A DNA stretch of 18,993 nt from Methylomonas sp. (GTDB taxonomy: Bacteria > Pseudomonadota > Gammaproteobacteria > Methylococcales > Methylomonadaceae): positions 1 through 18,993 of the forward strand of contig JALXCS010000188.1 of NCBI GenBank assembly GCA_026990815.1, read 5' to 3'. The position numbers and the translations under genes are program-made. Of the stretch, positions 6,209 to 14,038 are shown one piece after another. Below the pieces are notes generated by a model. It was not told where the DNA came from and did no database searches. It worked only from the letters and a program-made list of their open reading frames with translations. Position 1 is the stretch's first letter, and each line of letters starts with the position of its first letter.

Positions 6209-7291
6209 CTAGATTTTAGCCAAGGTTTTTTTTAGTGCGCTAAGAAACGCTTGGTTTTCTTCAGGTTTACCAACAGTGACACGTAAACAATCAGTCAGTA
6301 ACCCCGGTTGAGGCGACAAGTTTTTAATGAGAATTCCTTGTTCTTTTAAGGACAAGAAAATAGACGTAGCCTGGTTGGCTGGGGTACGGAAGAGAATAAA
6401 GTTGGCGGCACTTTCGAAAACTTGTATTTCTGGAAGGGCGATTAACTCGTTAATAAGCACAGTACGGTCCTGACAAATTTTTTCTGTTTGTTCTGCAAAC
6501 AGATCTTGTTGAGTAAGAGCGAACTCGGCACTGATTTGCGTGAGAATATTGATATTGTATGGTAGGCGGATTTTATTGAGTTGTTCGATAAACCTGGTTG
6601 AACCGATAAGAAAGCCTAATCGAATACCCGCCAGGCCAAGTTTGGAAAGTGTTCGCATGACCAGTAGGTTGTCATGGTTTTCCAAATCGTTGATCAGGGT
6701 TTCATCGGCAAATGGAGCATAGGCTTCGTCAATAATGACCAGTCCGGGTGATGCTTCAATAATTTCTATAATAAATGATTTGTTGAATAAATTGCCAGTT
6801 GGATTGTTAGGGTAAGCTAAAAAAACCATGCTAGGTTGATAATTCTTAATAGAATCAAGCATAGTAGTCATGTCAAGTTCGAAGCTATCAGGAAGTAGTG
6901 GAATGCTGTGGTAGTTTAGATCTAATGTTTGAGCAATTTGCCGGTACATGACGAAGCTTGGCTCAGGAGCTAAAACACAGGAGTCTGTAGGTAATGCCAT
7001 TAGCAATATCTGAATCAGTTCATCTGAGCCGTTGCCAAAAAGAATGTCGAATTGATCGGGTATTTGAGTTAATTTTCTGATAATAGCGCCGAGTTCTTTG
7101 GCGTCAGGGTCAGGATAACGGTTGAGATGACAGGTGCGTAATTTATCAAGCCACTGTTCGGTAATATCTGATGGCCAATGATAGGGGTTTTCCATGGCAT
7201 CGAGTTTAATTAAGCCAGCAGCATCGGCAACTTTGTAAGCCGCCATCTTGCCAATTTTCGGGCGGAACAAAGTACTGGGTGATTTTGTCAT
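6209..7291 (-). CDS. hisC: Histidinol-phosphate aminotransferase
   Basis: HisC is a fold-type I PLP enzyme that transaminates imidazole acetol phosphate with glutamate to give histidinol phosphate. The 360-residue product fits the family (about 350-360). The N-terminal substrate loop LDAMENPYHWP (30-40) and RYPDP (58-62) are present, with NGSDELIQ (87-94), PNNPTGN (161-167), the PLP-contacting DEAY (188-191), and the Schiff-base lysine in RTLSKLGLAGIRLGF (Lys217). Arginine in LRVTVG near the C-terminus would bind the substrate carboxylate. Its ATG overlaps the hisD stop by one base (TAATG). It is the last gene of the mla-murA-his run. Confidence 0.96.
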   Translation of the reverse strand: MTKSPSTLFRPKIGKMAAYKVADAAGLIKLDAMENPYHWPSDITEQWLDKLRTCHLNRYPDPDAKELGAIIRKLTQIPDQFDILFGNGSDELIQILLMALPTDSCVLAPEPSFVMYRQIAQTLDLNYHSIPLLPDSFELDMTTMLDSIKNYQPSMVFLAYPNNPTGNLFNKSFIIEIIEASPGLVIIDEAYAPFADETLINDLENHDNLLVMRTLSKLGLAGIRLGFLIGSTRFIEQLNKIRLPYNINILTQISAEFALTQQDLFAEQTEKICQDRTVLINELIALPEIQVFESAANFILFRTPANQATSIFLSLKEQGILIKNLSPQPGLLTDCLRVTVGKPEENQAFLSALKKTLAKI

Positions 7292-8601
7292 TAGCTTTTA
7301 TCAATGATGCGATATTCAGCAGATTTGGCATGGGCGGTTAAGCCTTCCCCTCTGGCTAAAATAGAAGCAGTTTTACCAAGAGTACTGGCACCTTCAGGTG
7401 AGCAAAAAATCAAGCTGGAGCGTTTTTGGAAATCATAAACTCCTAATGGCGATGAGTAGCGGGCAGTGCTTGAAGTAGGAAGTACATGGTTGGGGCCGGC
7501 GCAGTAATCGCCAAGTGCTTCAGCGGTATGACGGCCTAGAAAAATTGCTCCCGCATTGTGAATTTTATCGCTTAATGCTTGTGGGTCTTCAACAGACAGT
7601 TCCAGGTGTTCGGGCGCAATGGTGTTACAAATTTCAGCAGCTTCTTCCAGATTTCTAGTATAAATTAAAGCTCCTCTTCTTGATAGTGATTCTTTGATAA
7701 CATCGGCCCGCTCCATTTCTGGTAATAGACGATGAATACTTTGTTCAACAGCATCAAGAAATTGGAAATCATCAGAGAGTAAAATTGCCTGGGCGTTCTC
7801 ATCATGCTCTGCTTGAGAGAAAAGGTCCATGGCTATCCAGTCAGGATCGGTTTTACCATCACAGATAACAAGGATCTCAGATGGACCGGCAATCATGTCG
7901 ATACCAACCTGACCGAATACCAGTTTTTTTGCTGTGGCGACATAGATATTGCCTGGCCCAACAATTTTATCCACTGCAGGAATGGTTTCAGTTCCATAGG
8001 CCAGTGCCGCAATGGCTTGAGCGCCGCCAATTGTAAAAACTCGATCTACTCCTGCTACATAAGCAGCAGCGAGAACCAGTTTGTTAACTTCGCCTTTTGG
8101 TGTGGGAACAACCATGATTAATTCACTTACACCAGCAACTTTTGCTGGAATCGCGTTCATCAATACCGATGAAGGATAGGCGGCTTTGCCACCGGGCACA
8201 TACAGGCCAACTTTATCCAATGCAGTAATTTTTTGTCCTAAAAGGCTGCCATCGTCTTCCTGGTATTGCCAGGATTGCATTTTTTGTTTTTCTGCATAAT
8301 TGCGGATGCGTTTAGCAGCAGTTTGCAGGGCATAAGACTTGTCTGGATCAAGGTTTTCCCATGCTGATTTCAATTTGTCCTGACTTAGTAGCAGTTCACT
8401 ATCGCTTGAATAATGGCATTGGTCGAAGCGATTGGAATATTCGATAATGGCTTGGTTGCCTTTTGCACGAACATTATTGATAATCTCAAGCACTTGTTGA
8501 TGAAGTTCAAGGTCTGAACTTTCATCCCAGCTGGTCAAAAAGTTGAGTTGTTTGGAAAAATCTTCTGATGTTGTCGATAAGCGGGTAATTGAAATGTCCA
8601 T
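7291..8601 (-). CDS. hisD: Histidinol dehydrogenase
   Basis: HisD is a zinc-dependent enzyme that oxidises histidinol to histidine in two NAD-dependent steps. The 436-residue product is of normal length. Conserved blocks include YVPGGKAAYPSSVLMNAIPA (134-153), GGAQAIAALAYGTE (192-205), VGPGNIYVATAKK (214-226) and IDMIAGPSEILV (234-245). Likely zinc ligands are Gln263 and His266 (FSQAEHDENAQ), Asp365 and His424 (GLTAHAKSAE); Glu331/His332 in APEHLEL match the catalytic pair. AGGTGA at the end of hisG provides its ribosome site 3-4 nt before the ATG, and the two genes are separated by only 3 nt. Confidence 0.97.
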   Translation of the reverse strand: MDISITRLSTTSEDFSKQLNFLTSWDESSDLELHQQVLEIINNVRAKGNQAIIEYSNRFDQCHYSSDSELLLSQDKLKSAWENLDPDKSYALQTAAKRIRNYAEKQKMQSWQYQEDDGSLLGQKITALDKVGLYVPGGKAAYPSSVLMNAIPAKVAGVSELIMVVPTPKGEVNKLVLAAAYVAGVDRVFTIGGAQAIAALAYGTETIPAVDKIVGPGNIYVATAKKLVFGQVGIDMIAGPSEILVICDGKTDPDWIAMDLFSQAEHDENAQAILLSDDFQFLDAVEQSIHRLLPEMERADVIKESLSRRGALIYTRNLEEAAEICNTIAPEHLELSVEDPQALSDKIHNAGAIFLGRHTAEALGDYCAGPNHVLPTSSTARYSSPLGVYDFQKRSSLIFCSPEGASTLGKTASILARGEGLTAHAKSAEYRIIDKS

Positions 8602-8604
8602 AAC

Positions 8605-9231
8605 TCACCTTTTCGCAAGAGTAATTTCAAACTGATTGATTAGTGTTTGTATTGCTTGATGTTTCATTTTCATGGCAGCTTTGTTAACCACCAGACGAGA
8701 GCTGATCTCGGTAATCAGTTCTCGCGGTTCAAGATCGTTTGCTTTTAGTGTATTGCCGGTATCGACCAGATCAACAATACAGTCTGCAAGCCCAACCAGG
8801 GGTGCAAGTTCCATAGAGCCATACAGTTTGATAATTTCAGCCTGAATTCCTTTGCTGGCAAAATAAAGCCGCGCGGTTTTAACATATTTGGTTGCGACTC
8901 TGACTCGTCCAGAAATGTTAGGTTTGTCTTTATGCATGGCAGTCATCAGGCGGCAACCGGCAATTTTTAGATCAAGTGGCTCATATAGACTTTCCGCGCC
9001 ATGTTCCAAAAGCACGTCTTTACCAGCAATTCCCAGATCAGCAGCGCCGTATTCGACGAATGTAGGGACGTCAGTTGCACGGATTATAACCAGTTTTACA
9101 TCACCACGGGTTGTGTCAAGAATTAATTTACGGCTGGTTTTAGGGTCGTCAGTTGGCTGAATGCCTGCTTCGGAAAGTAGTGGAAGCGCTTCTTCAAAAA
9201 TTCGGCCTTTTGAGACGGCAATAGTAAGCAT
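8605..9231 (-). CDS. hisG: ATP phosphoribosyltransferase, short form (catalytic subunit)
   Basis: HisG condenses ATP with PRPP in the first committed step of histidine synthesis. At 208 residues it is the short form, lacking the C-terminal ACT-like regulatory domain of the roughly 300-residue E. coli type. The two catalytic lobes are intact: TIAVSKGRIFEEALPLL (3-19), a GAADLGIAGKDVL segment (82-94), and the PRPP-binding VDLVDTGNTLKAN segment at about 153-165. Family knowledge says short HisG needs the HisRS-like HisZ subunit for activity and feedback; hisZ is not in this window. AAGG lies 8 nt before the ATG. The murA stop is 26 nt upstream, so it is cotranscribed with murA and the mla genes. 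Confidence 0.96.
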   Translation of the reverse strand: MLTIAVSKGRIFEEALPLLSEAGIQPTDDPKTSRKLILDTTRGDVKLVIIRATDVPTFVEYGAADLGIAGKDVLLEHGAESLYEPLDLKIAGCRLMTAMHKDKPNISGRVRVATKYVKTARLYFASKGIQAEIIKLYGSMELAPLVGLADCIVDLVDTGNTLKANDLEPRELITEISSRLVVNKAAMKMKHQAIQTLINQFEITLAKR

Positions 9232-9257
9232 GAAAAAAACCTTGATCTTTCTGTGAT

Positions 9258-10523
9258 TTAATTGGGTACGCGGCGAATTTTTGCGCCCAGTTGCGCTAAT
9301 TTCTCTTCGATATGGTCATAGCCACGGTCGATATGATATATCCTGTCCACCATTGTATCACCTTCAGCAACTAGGCCAGCCAATACCAGGCTGGCAGATG
9401 CGCGCAAGTCTGTTGCCATTACCGGAGCTCCGGCTAATTTATCAACACCTTTACAAATTGCATTATGTGATTCAAGCTGGATATCGGCGCCCATTCTTTG
9501 CATTTCCTGGACATGCATAAACCTGTTTTCAAAAACTGTTTCAGTAATGACTGCAACCCCCTCGGCAATTGTATTCATGGCAGTAAATTGGGCTTGCATA
9601 TCAGTAGGGAAGGCTGGATATGGCGCCGTTCTGACAGAAACGGCTTGTGGCTTTTTGCCCTTCATATCAAGTTTTATCCAGTCATCACCGGTGAAAATTT
9701 CTGCCCCAGCCTCTTTTAATTTTTCCAGAACGGCATCCAAGGTGTTGGGTCTGGTGTTTTTAACTCTAATATTGCCCCCTGTCATTGCCGCAGCAACGAG
9801 ATAGGTGCCGGTTTCGATTCGATCAGGAAGAATGTCGTAGTGAAGATCTTTGGCGCCAAGTTGGTCAACGCCTTCAATTTCAAGAATATCAGTGCCGATA
9901 CCAGAAATTTTTGCACCCATTTTATTTAAAAAATTGGCAAGATCACTGACTTCCGGTTCTTTGGCAGCATTTTCTATCACAGTTTTTCCTTCTGCCAAGG
10001 TGGCGGCCATCAGTAAATTTTCTGTGCCGGTAACAGTGATTTTTTCCATGACCAGATGAGTGCCTTTTAATCGTTTGGCCTGGGCCAGAATATATCCGCC
10101 CTCGACTTTAATTTCAGCGCCCATTTTGGTAAGGCCGTCAAGGTGAATATCAACAGGACGGGTGCCAATGGCGCATCCACCTGGTAGTGAAACATGTGCT
10201 GATCCAAAGCGGGCTAATAATGGTCCAAGGACTAAAATGGAGGCGCGCATGGTTCTAACCAGTTCATAGGGTGCCTCAAAATTATTAATGGTACTGGTGT
10301 CGATCTCAATATTCATTTTTTCATCGATGACCAGTTGTACTCCCATGCGCCCTAATAGCTCCATGGTGGTAGTAATGTCATGAAGATGGGGGATGTTGCC
10401 AACAATTATGGGGGTTTCAGACAATAATGCTCCGGCAAGAATGGGCAGTGCGGAGTTTTTTGCGCCAGAAATTCGTAGTTCACCAGATAGCTGTTTACCG
10501 CCTGTTATGATAAGTTTATCCAT
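9258..10523 (-). CDS. murA: UDP-N-acetylglucosamine 1-carboxyvinyltransferase MurA
   Basis: MurA transfers enolpyruvate from PEP to UDP-GlcNAc in the cytoplasm, the first committed step of peptidoglycan precursor synthesis and the fosfomycin target. The 421-residue product matches the family (419 in E. coli). It shows GAKNSALPILAGALL (20-34) with the conserved Lys22-Asn23, and the active-site loop LPGGCAIGTRPVDIHL with Cys117 equivalent to E. coli Cys115, so it is of the fosfomycin-sensitive Cys type. The C-terminal half has APYPAFPTDMQAQF and RIYHIDRGYDHIEEKL. The ATG lies 8 nt inside the end of mlaB and no separate Shine-Dalgarno is seen. In enterics ibaG lies between mlaB and murA; here there is no room for it. 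Confidence 0.98.
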   Translation of the reverse strand: MDKLIITGGKQLSGELRISGAKNSALPILAGALLSETPIIVGNIPHLHDITTTMELLGRMGVQLVIDEKMNIEIDTSTINNFEAPYELVRTMRASILVLGPLLARFGSAHVSLPGGCAIGTRPVDIHLDGLTKMGAEIKVEGGYILAQAKRLKGTHLVMEKITVTGTENLLMAATLAEGKTVIENAAKEPEVSDLANFLNKMGAKISGIGTDILEIEGVDQLGAKDLHYDILPDRIETGTYLVAAAMTGGNIRVKNTRPNTLDAVLEKLKEAGAEIFTGDDWIKLDMKGKKPQAVSVRTAPYPAFPTDMQAQFTAMNTIAEGVAVITETVFENRFMHVQEMQRMGADIQLESHNAICKGVDKLAGAPVMATDLRASASLVLAGLVAEGDTMVDRIYHIDRGYDHIEEKLAQLGAKIRRVPN

Positions 10524-10848
10524 GATTTGTTTTGGAGTTCAGCAGATTGTCGTTTGACTGAAAAAGATATTCAAAGCCACTTAAGCGGGCAAGCGCGAGT
10601 AATTGCTTTGGAACGTTAATGAAATTTAGATTTATGCTTCTGGAGTGAGCAATTTTGAGCCATTCTATGATAAGTGCGAGTCCGGCGCTGTCAACCGTCT
10701 TTATTTTTTTTAAATCAATAGTTATATCATGGGGGGTTAATAACTTGTCCATGATTTTAGCAGAGTTTTTATTAATTGTAGAGAAAGTTAAGTCGCCTTC
10801 AATTTCAAGGCTTTTTACGGTTGCTTGCTTTACCTTGATTGGAGTCAC
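10516..10848 (-). CDS. mlaB: STAS-domain protein MlaB of the phospholipid transport complex
   Basis: MlaB is the small cytoplasmic STAS subunit that binds the MlaF ATPase and supports assembly and activity of MlaFEDB. The 110-residue product has an N-terminal strand pair (KSLEIEGDLTFSTI), then IDLKKIKTVDSAGLALIIEW (about 44-63), which is the STAS core with conserved Asp-Ser-Ala-Gly-Leu, and a C-terminal helix (PKQLLALARLSGFEYLF). The start is GTG at 10848, 2 nt after the mlaD stop; no in-frame ATG lies early enough to replace it. No Shine-Dalgarno is obvious, which suggests coupling to mlaD. The usual mlaC between mlaD and mlaB is missing. Confidence 0.87.
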   Translation of the reverse strand: MTPIKVKQATVKSLEIEGDLTFSTINKNSAKIMDKLLTPHDITIDLKKIKTVDSAGLALIIEWLKIAHSRSINLNFINVPKQLLALARLSGFEYLFQSNDNLLNSKTNHG

Positions 10849-10850
10849 CG

Positions 10851-11318
10851 TTATTTTTTGTCAGATTTATTCTGGTATAAAAACTGCCCAATTAATTTTT
10901 CCAGCACAATAGCTGATTGGGTATATTCAATGACACTACCATCTTCCAGGTAATCTTCTGAGCCACCGGCATTTAAGCCAACGTATTGTTCGCCGAGTAA
11001 ACCAGCAGTTAAAATGCTTGCTGAGGTGTCGTCCGGGAGAGTATTGTATTGCTTGCCTATGCGCATTTCAACAATCGATTCGTAGGTTTGCGTATCGAAG
11101 CGAATGTTGGTGACTCTGCCGATTCTTACGCCTGCAATTGAAACAGGAGATTTAACCTTTAGCCCCCCAGAGTTTTCAAAGCGTGCGTAAATGGTATAGC
11201 CTTCATCTTCGGTAAGAGGGTTTAAATTACTGACATGCATCGCCAGGAAAAACAAAGCGACAATACCTGAGGCAACAAACAGACCGACTAGAAGTTCAAG
11301 GGTTTTGCATTGCTGCAT
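10851..11318 (-). CDS. mlaD: MCE-domain protein MlaD of the phospholipid transport complex
   Basis: MlaD is anchored in the inner membrane and forms a hexameric ring whose hydrophobic pore passes phospholipids. The start is taken at ATG 11318 (155 residues), with GGAG 9 nt upstream; the frame also opens with a TTG at 11333 that overlaps mlaE. One membrane helix (about 9-28) is followed by the MCE domain (about 41-118: YTIYARFENSGGLKVKSPVS, GVRIGRV, GLLGEQYVGLN) and the pore-lining helix SAIVLEKLIGQFLY (135-148). It lacks most of the Pro/Ala-rich C-terminal tail of the 183-residue E. coli protein. It directly follows mlaE with a 1-nt gap. Confidence 0.95.
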   Translation of the reverse strand: MQQCKTLELLVGLFVASGIVALFFLAMHVSNLNPLTEDEGYTIYARFENSGGLKVKSPVSIAGVRIGRVTNIRFDTQTYESIVEMRIGKQYNTLPDDTSASILTAGLLGEQYVGLNAGGSEDYLEDGSVIEYTQSAIVLEKLIGQFLYQNKSDKK

Positions 11319-11319
11319 A

Positions 11320-12102
11320 TTAATCGTCTCCAAACATCATTGCAGTTAACAGGAAATCCAGGCCCAAGACAGCAAATGCAGAATTGACAACAGTGCGGGT
11401 TGTGGCCCGACTGACACCTTCAGAAGTGGGTATGGCATCATATCCTTCAAATAGGGCAATCCAGGAAGTAACAAAACCGAATACAATACTCTTGATTACC
11501 CCATTCATAATATCATCATAAAAATCAAGGTTTGCTTGCATTTGTGACCAGAAAGACCCTTCATCAACACCAAGTAAACCGACCCCGACCATTTCCCCGC
11601 CAAGTATGCCAATGGCACTAAATAAGGCGGCAAGAATTGGCAGGGAAATAAAGCCAGCAAAAAAGCGTGGTGCGATAATTCTTTTAACCGGGTCAACTGC
11701 CATCATTTCCATGCCGGATAATTGTTCAGTAGCTTTCATCAGACCAATTTCAGCAGTCAATGCGGAACCAGCTCGGCCAGCAAACAGCAAGGCAGCAACG
11801 ACTGGTCCAAGTTCACGAACCAGAGAAGCAGCAACCATCACGCCTAGCGATTCTTCGGCGCCAAAATCAGAAAGCGTATAGTAGCCTTGTAATCCCAGTA
11901 CCATGCCGACGAAGAGCCCAGAAATAACGATGATTAAAAAGGTAAGAACACCGACAAAATAAAGCTGTCTTATTAGCAAGCGGGGGCGGAATAATATTTC
12001 TGTTAGACCGCTGAGCGTATGGTTTAAAAATAAACTGCCACGTCCTAGTTTGGCCAGACTTTGTAAGGTATACCGCCCAAGTTGGCGAGTGAGTCGAATC
12101 AT
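11320..12102 (-). CDS. mlaE: Phospholipid ABC transporter permease MlaE
   Basis: MlaE is the inner-membrane permease (MlaE/TTG2B family) that pairs with MlaF and sits under the MlaD ring. The 260-residue product has an amphipathic N-terminal segment and about five membrane helices, at roughly 48-70, 90-110, 146-170, 200-218 and 240-257. Family hallmarks are GMVLGLQGYYTL (66-77), SLVRELGPVVAALLFAGRAG (93-112), the EIGLMKATEQLSGMEMMAVDP coupling region (118-138) and FEGYDAIPTSEGVSRATTRTVV near the end. It lies 9 nt after mlaF, consistent with a transporter operon. Confidence 0.97.
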   Translation of the reverse strand: MIRLTRQLGRYTLQSLAKLGRGSLFLNHTLSGLTEILFRPRLLIRQLYFVGVLTFLIIVISGLFVGMVLGLQGYYTLSDFGAEESLGVMVAASLVRELGPVVAALLFAGRAGSALTAEIGLMKATEQLSGMEMMAVDPVKRIIAPRFFAGFISLPILAALFSAIGILGGEMVGVGLLGVDEGSFWSQMQANLDFYDDIMNGVIKSIVFGFVTSWIALFEGYDAIPTSEGVSRATTRTVVNSAFAVLGLDFLLTAMMFGDD

Positions 12103-12111
12103 TTCCCTAAA

Positions 12112-12930
12112 TTAGCGATAAGAAAGTAAGTCTTCAATGTAATCCTTGGCTGGATAATGAAATGGAACCGGACCATCGGCATCACCACGCATGAATTGCC
12201 TGACCCATTCGGATTCTGAATTTTCAATTTGTTCTGGTGTTCCCTGACCAACAACATGGCCACCAGAAATTACATAGATGTAATCAGCTATGGATGCAGT
12301 TTCCTGAACATCATGCGATACGATAATACTGGTCAAACCCAAAATAGTATTTAATTTTTTGATTAACTCAACAAGCACCCCAAGTGAAATTGGATCTTGT
12401 CCGGTGAAAGGCTCATCATACATGATCATCATGGGATCAAGAGCAATGGCTCGTGCTAAAGCCACGCGTCTTGCCATACCGCCGGATAATTCGTTGGGCA
12501 TCAGGTTGCGCGCGCCTCTTAGTCCGACAGCCTGAAGTTTCATTAATACCAGAGAACGGATCATTGCCTCGCTAAGTGCAGTATGCTCACGTAAAGGGAA
12601 GGCAATATTATCGTAGACGTTCATATCTGTCAGCAATGCACCACTTTGAAATAACATGCCCATTCTTTTGCGTAGCTGGTAGAGCGATTTTAGAGAAAGC
12701 TGATGGACGTTATTGTGATCAACGGTAACAGTGCCTTGATCAGGTTTTAGCTGGCCGCCTATCAATTTTAACAAGGTGGTTTTTCCAGTGCCGCTTGGTC
12801 CCATAATTGCGGTGATTTTTCCGCGCTGAAAGTCAAGCGAAATGGAATCAAATATTTTTCGGGTGCCTCTTAAAAAAGACAAGTTTTTTATTGAAACTAA
12901 TGTTTCTTCTAACTGGGTACCCTCAGGCAT
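12112..12930 (-). CDS. mlaF: Phospholipid ABC transporter ATP-binding protein MlaF
   Basis: MlaF powers the MlaFEDB lipid transporter. In its 272 residues the Walker A loop is GPSGTGKT (44-51), the Q-loop FQSGALLTD (94-102), the signature LSGGM (148-152), Walker B MIMYDEP (168-174) and switch histidine His206 in IIVSHDVQE. The C-terminal extension (WVRQFMRGDADGPVPFHYPA) is typical of MlaF, where it contacts the neighbouring subunit. The ATG at 12930 has only a weak ribosome site. It is the first gene of the mla-murA-his run and is divergent from yrbG. Confidence 0.97.
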   Translation of the reverse strand: MPEGTQLEETLVSIKNLSFLRGTRKIFDSISLDFQRGKITAIMGPSGTGKTTLLKLIGGQLKPDQGTVTVDHNNVHQLSLKSLYQLRKRMGMLFQSGALLTDMNVYDNIAFPLREHTALSEAMIRSLVLMKLQAVGLRGARNLMPNELSGGMARRVALARAIALDPMMIMYDEPFTGQDPISLGVLVELIKKLNTILGLTSIIVSHDVQETASIADYIYVISGGHVVGQGTPEQIENSESEWVRQFMRGDADGPVPFHYPAKDYIEDLLSYR

Positions 12931-12960
12931 TCTAAGGCGATTTTTTGTTTAAAAGACGCT

Positions 12961-12990
12961 ATTGTCCATGACCAGGACTTGCTAAGTCAA
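12961..12990 (-). promoter_or_regulatory. Candidate promoter for the mla-murA-his operon
   Basis: On the minus strand TTGACT (12985-12990, 5/6 of consensus) and GACAAT (12961-12966, 4/6) are 18 nt apart, about 30 nt before the mlaF start. It is the best match seen in the divergent region, but only a by-eye motif. Confidence 0.3.
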
Positions 12991-13001
12991 ATCGGGAAAT
13001 A

Positions 13002-13016
13002 TTTTCTATTAGAAAA
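13002..13016. promoter_or_regulatory. Perfect 15-bp palindrome in the mlaF/yrbG divergent region
   Basis: TTTTCTA-T-TAGAAAA is an uninterrupted palindrome with 7-bp arms. It lies between the two divergently read envelope operons, 12 nt upstream of the candidate mlaF -35 and 57 nt before the yrbG ATG, where an operator controlling both directions could sit. No known regulator consensus is claimed. Confidence 0.35.
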
Positions 13017-13072
13017 CTGCTACCACGCGGAACTTGGTTCATGGCATAATAAGCAATTTTCGAACCATACTC

Positions 13073-14038
13073 ATGATGATTAACGCCGTTGCCTTGCTGG
13101 GAGGTTTGCTGCTTCTGGTCTATTCTGCTGACTGCTTTGTTGATGGAGCTGTTTCAATAGCGAAGACTTTTGGTGTTTCCCCTTTGTTAATTGGGTTGAC
13201 AATTGTCGGCTTTGGGACTTCTGCTCCTGAAATTCTGGTTTCGGGTATCGCCTCGTGGCAAGGAAACTTTGGTTTGGCTATTGGTAATGCTTTAGGCTCT
13301 AATATTGCTAATATCGGCCTGATTTTAGGTGTAACAGCGTTAATTTCACCGCTTGCTTTTCATTCCCGTTTGCTGAAACGGGAGTTGCCTATTCTGTTGG
13401 TAGTTAGTGCTATTTGCTATGGGCTCGCATTTGATGGCCTTTCGGTAATTGATGGCATCATTATGATAACTGGCCTGTTAGTATTCCTTTGGTGGCTTGT
13501 ATTCTCGGCAAAAAGTGACATGGGGAAGGATATTCTAGCCGCAGAGTTTGAAGAGGAATTATCAGATGGATTGCCTATTCATAAGGCTTGGTTATATTTT
13601 GTTCTAGGACTTTTGGGGTTGTTGATAAGTTCAAAAATTATCGTCTGGGCCGCTGTTAATATTGCTGAATATTTTGGCGTCAGTGATTTGGTTATCGGTC
13701 TGACAATTGTTGCTTTGGGGACCAGTTTGCCGGAATTGGCAGCTTCTATTTCCAGTGTTTTGAAAAATGAAGATGATTTGGCAGTAGGCAATGTAATTGG
13801 TTCAAATATGTATAATTTGTTGGCGGTTTTTTCTGTGCCAGGATTGTTTGCTTCGGGATCAGTGGGGGAAAATGTACTTTATCGGGATTTCCCGGTAATG
13901 TTGGGTTTGACGCTGCTTTTATTTGTTTTGGGGTTTAGTTTTTTTAGACCCGGGAAAATTTCACGTTTTGAAGGTGGAATTTTGGTGCTATGTTATGTGA
14001 CTTATCAAGGGCTGATTTGTCAGTTGGTTATGGCATGA
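13073..14038 (+). CDS. yrbG: Calcium/sodium antiporter family protein (YrbG-like)
   Basis: An inner-membrane cation exchanger of the CaCA family, probably exchanging Ca2+ or another cation for Na+ or H+; the substrate of E. coli YrbG is not firmly known. The start is placed at ATG 13073 (322 residues, family about 325), with ATG 13076 nearly equivalent; the frame also opens with a TTG at 13034. Two inverted repeats of about five helices each carry the ion-binding alpha motifs: GFGTSAPE (46-53) with GNALGSN (71-77), and ALGTSLPE (214-221) with GNVIGSN (239-245). A charged cytoplasmic loop (about 148-170) joins them. No clear Shine-Dalgarno. Its stop overlaps the kdsD start. Confidence 0.93.
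   Translation: MMINAVALLGGLLLLVYSADCFVDGAVSIAKTFGVSPLLIGLTIVGFGTSAPEILVSGIASWQGNFGLAIGNALGSNIANIGLILGVTALISPLAFHSRLLKRELPILLVVSAICYGLAFDGLSVIDGIIMITGLLVFLWWLVFSAKSDMGKDILAAEFEEELSDGLPIHKAWLYFVLGLLGLLISSKIIVWAAVNIAEYFGVSDLVIGLTIVALGTSLPELAASISSVLKNEDDLAVGNVIGSNMYNLLAVFSVPGLFASGSVGENVLYRDFPVMLGLTLLLFVLGFSFFRPGKISRFEGGILVLCYVTYQGLICQLVMA

Noticed and set aside
6181..6214. ATCTAGA/TCTAGAT inverted repeat at the hisC stop as a terminator.
   Set aside because: The stem is only 7 bp, A/T-rich, with a 20-nt loop and no U-run; it is too weak to call.
9547..9804. Open frames antisense to murA and similar open antisense frames inside hisD, kdsC, lptB and rpoN.
   Set aside because: They mirror conserved genes on the other strand, lack ribosome sites and show no recognisable domains.
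13034..13072. TTG start 13 codons upstream for yrbG.
   Set aside because: Homologues begin at the hydrophobic segment encoded from 13073, and no ribosome site precedes the TTG.
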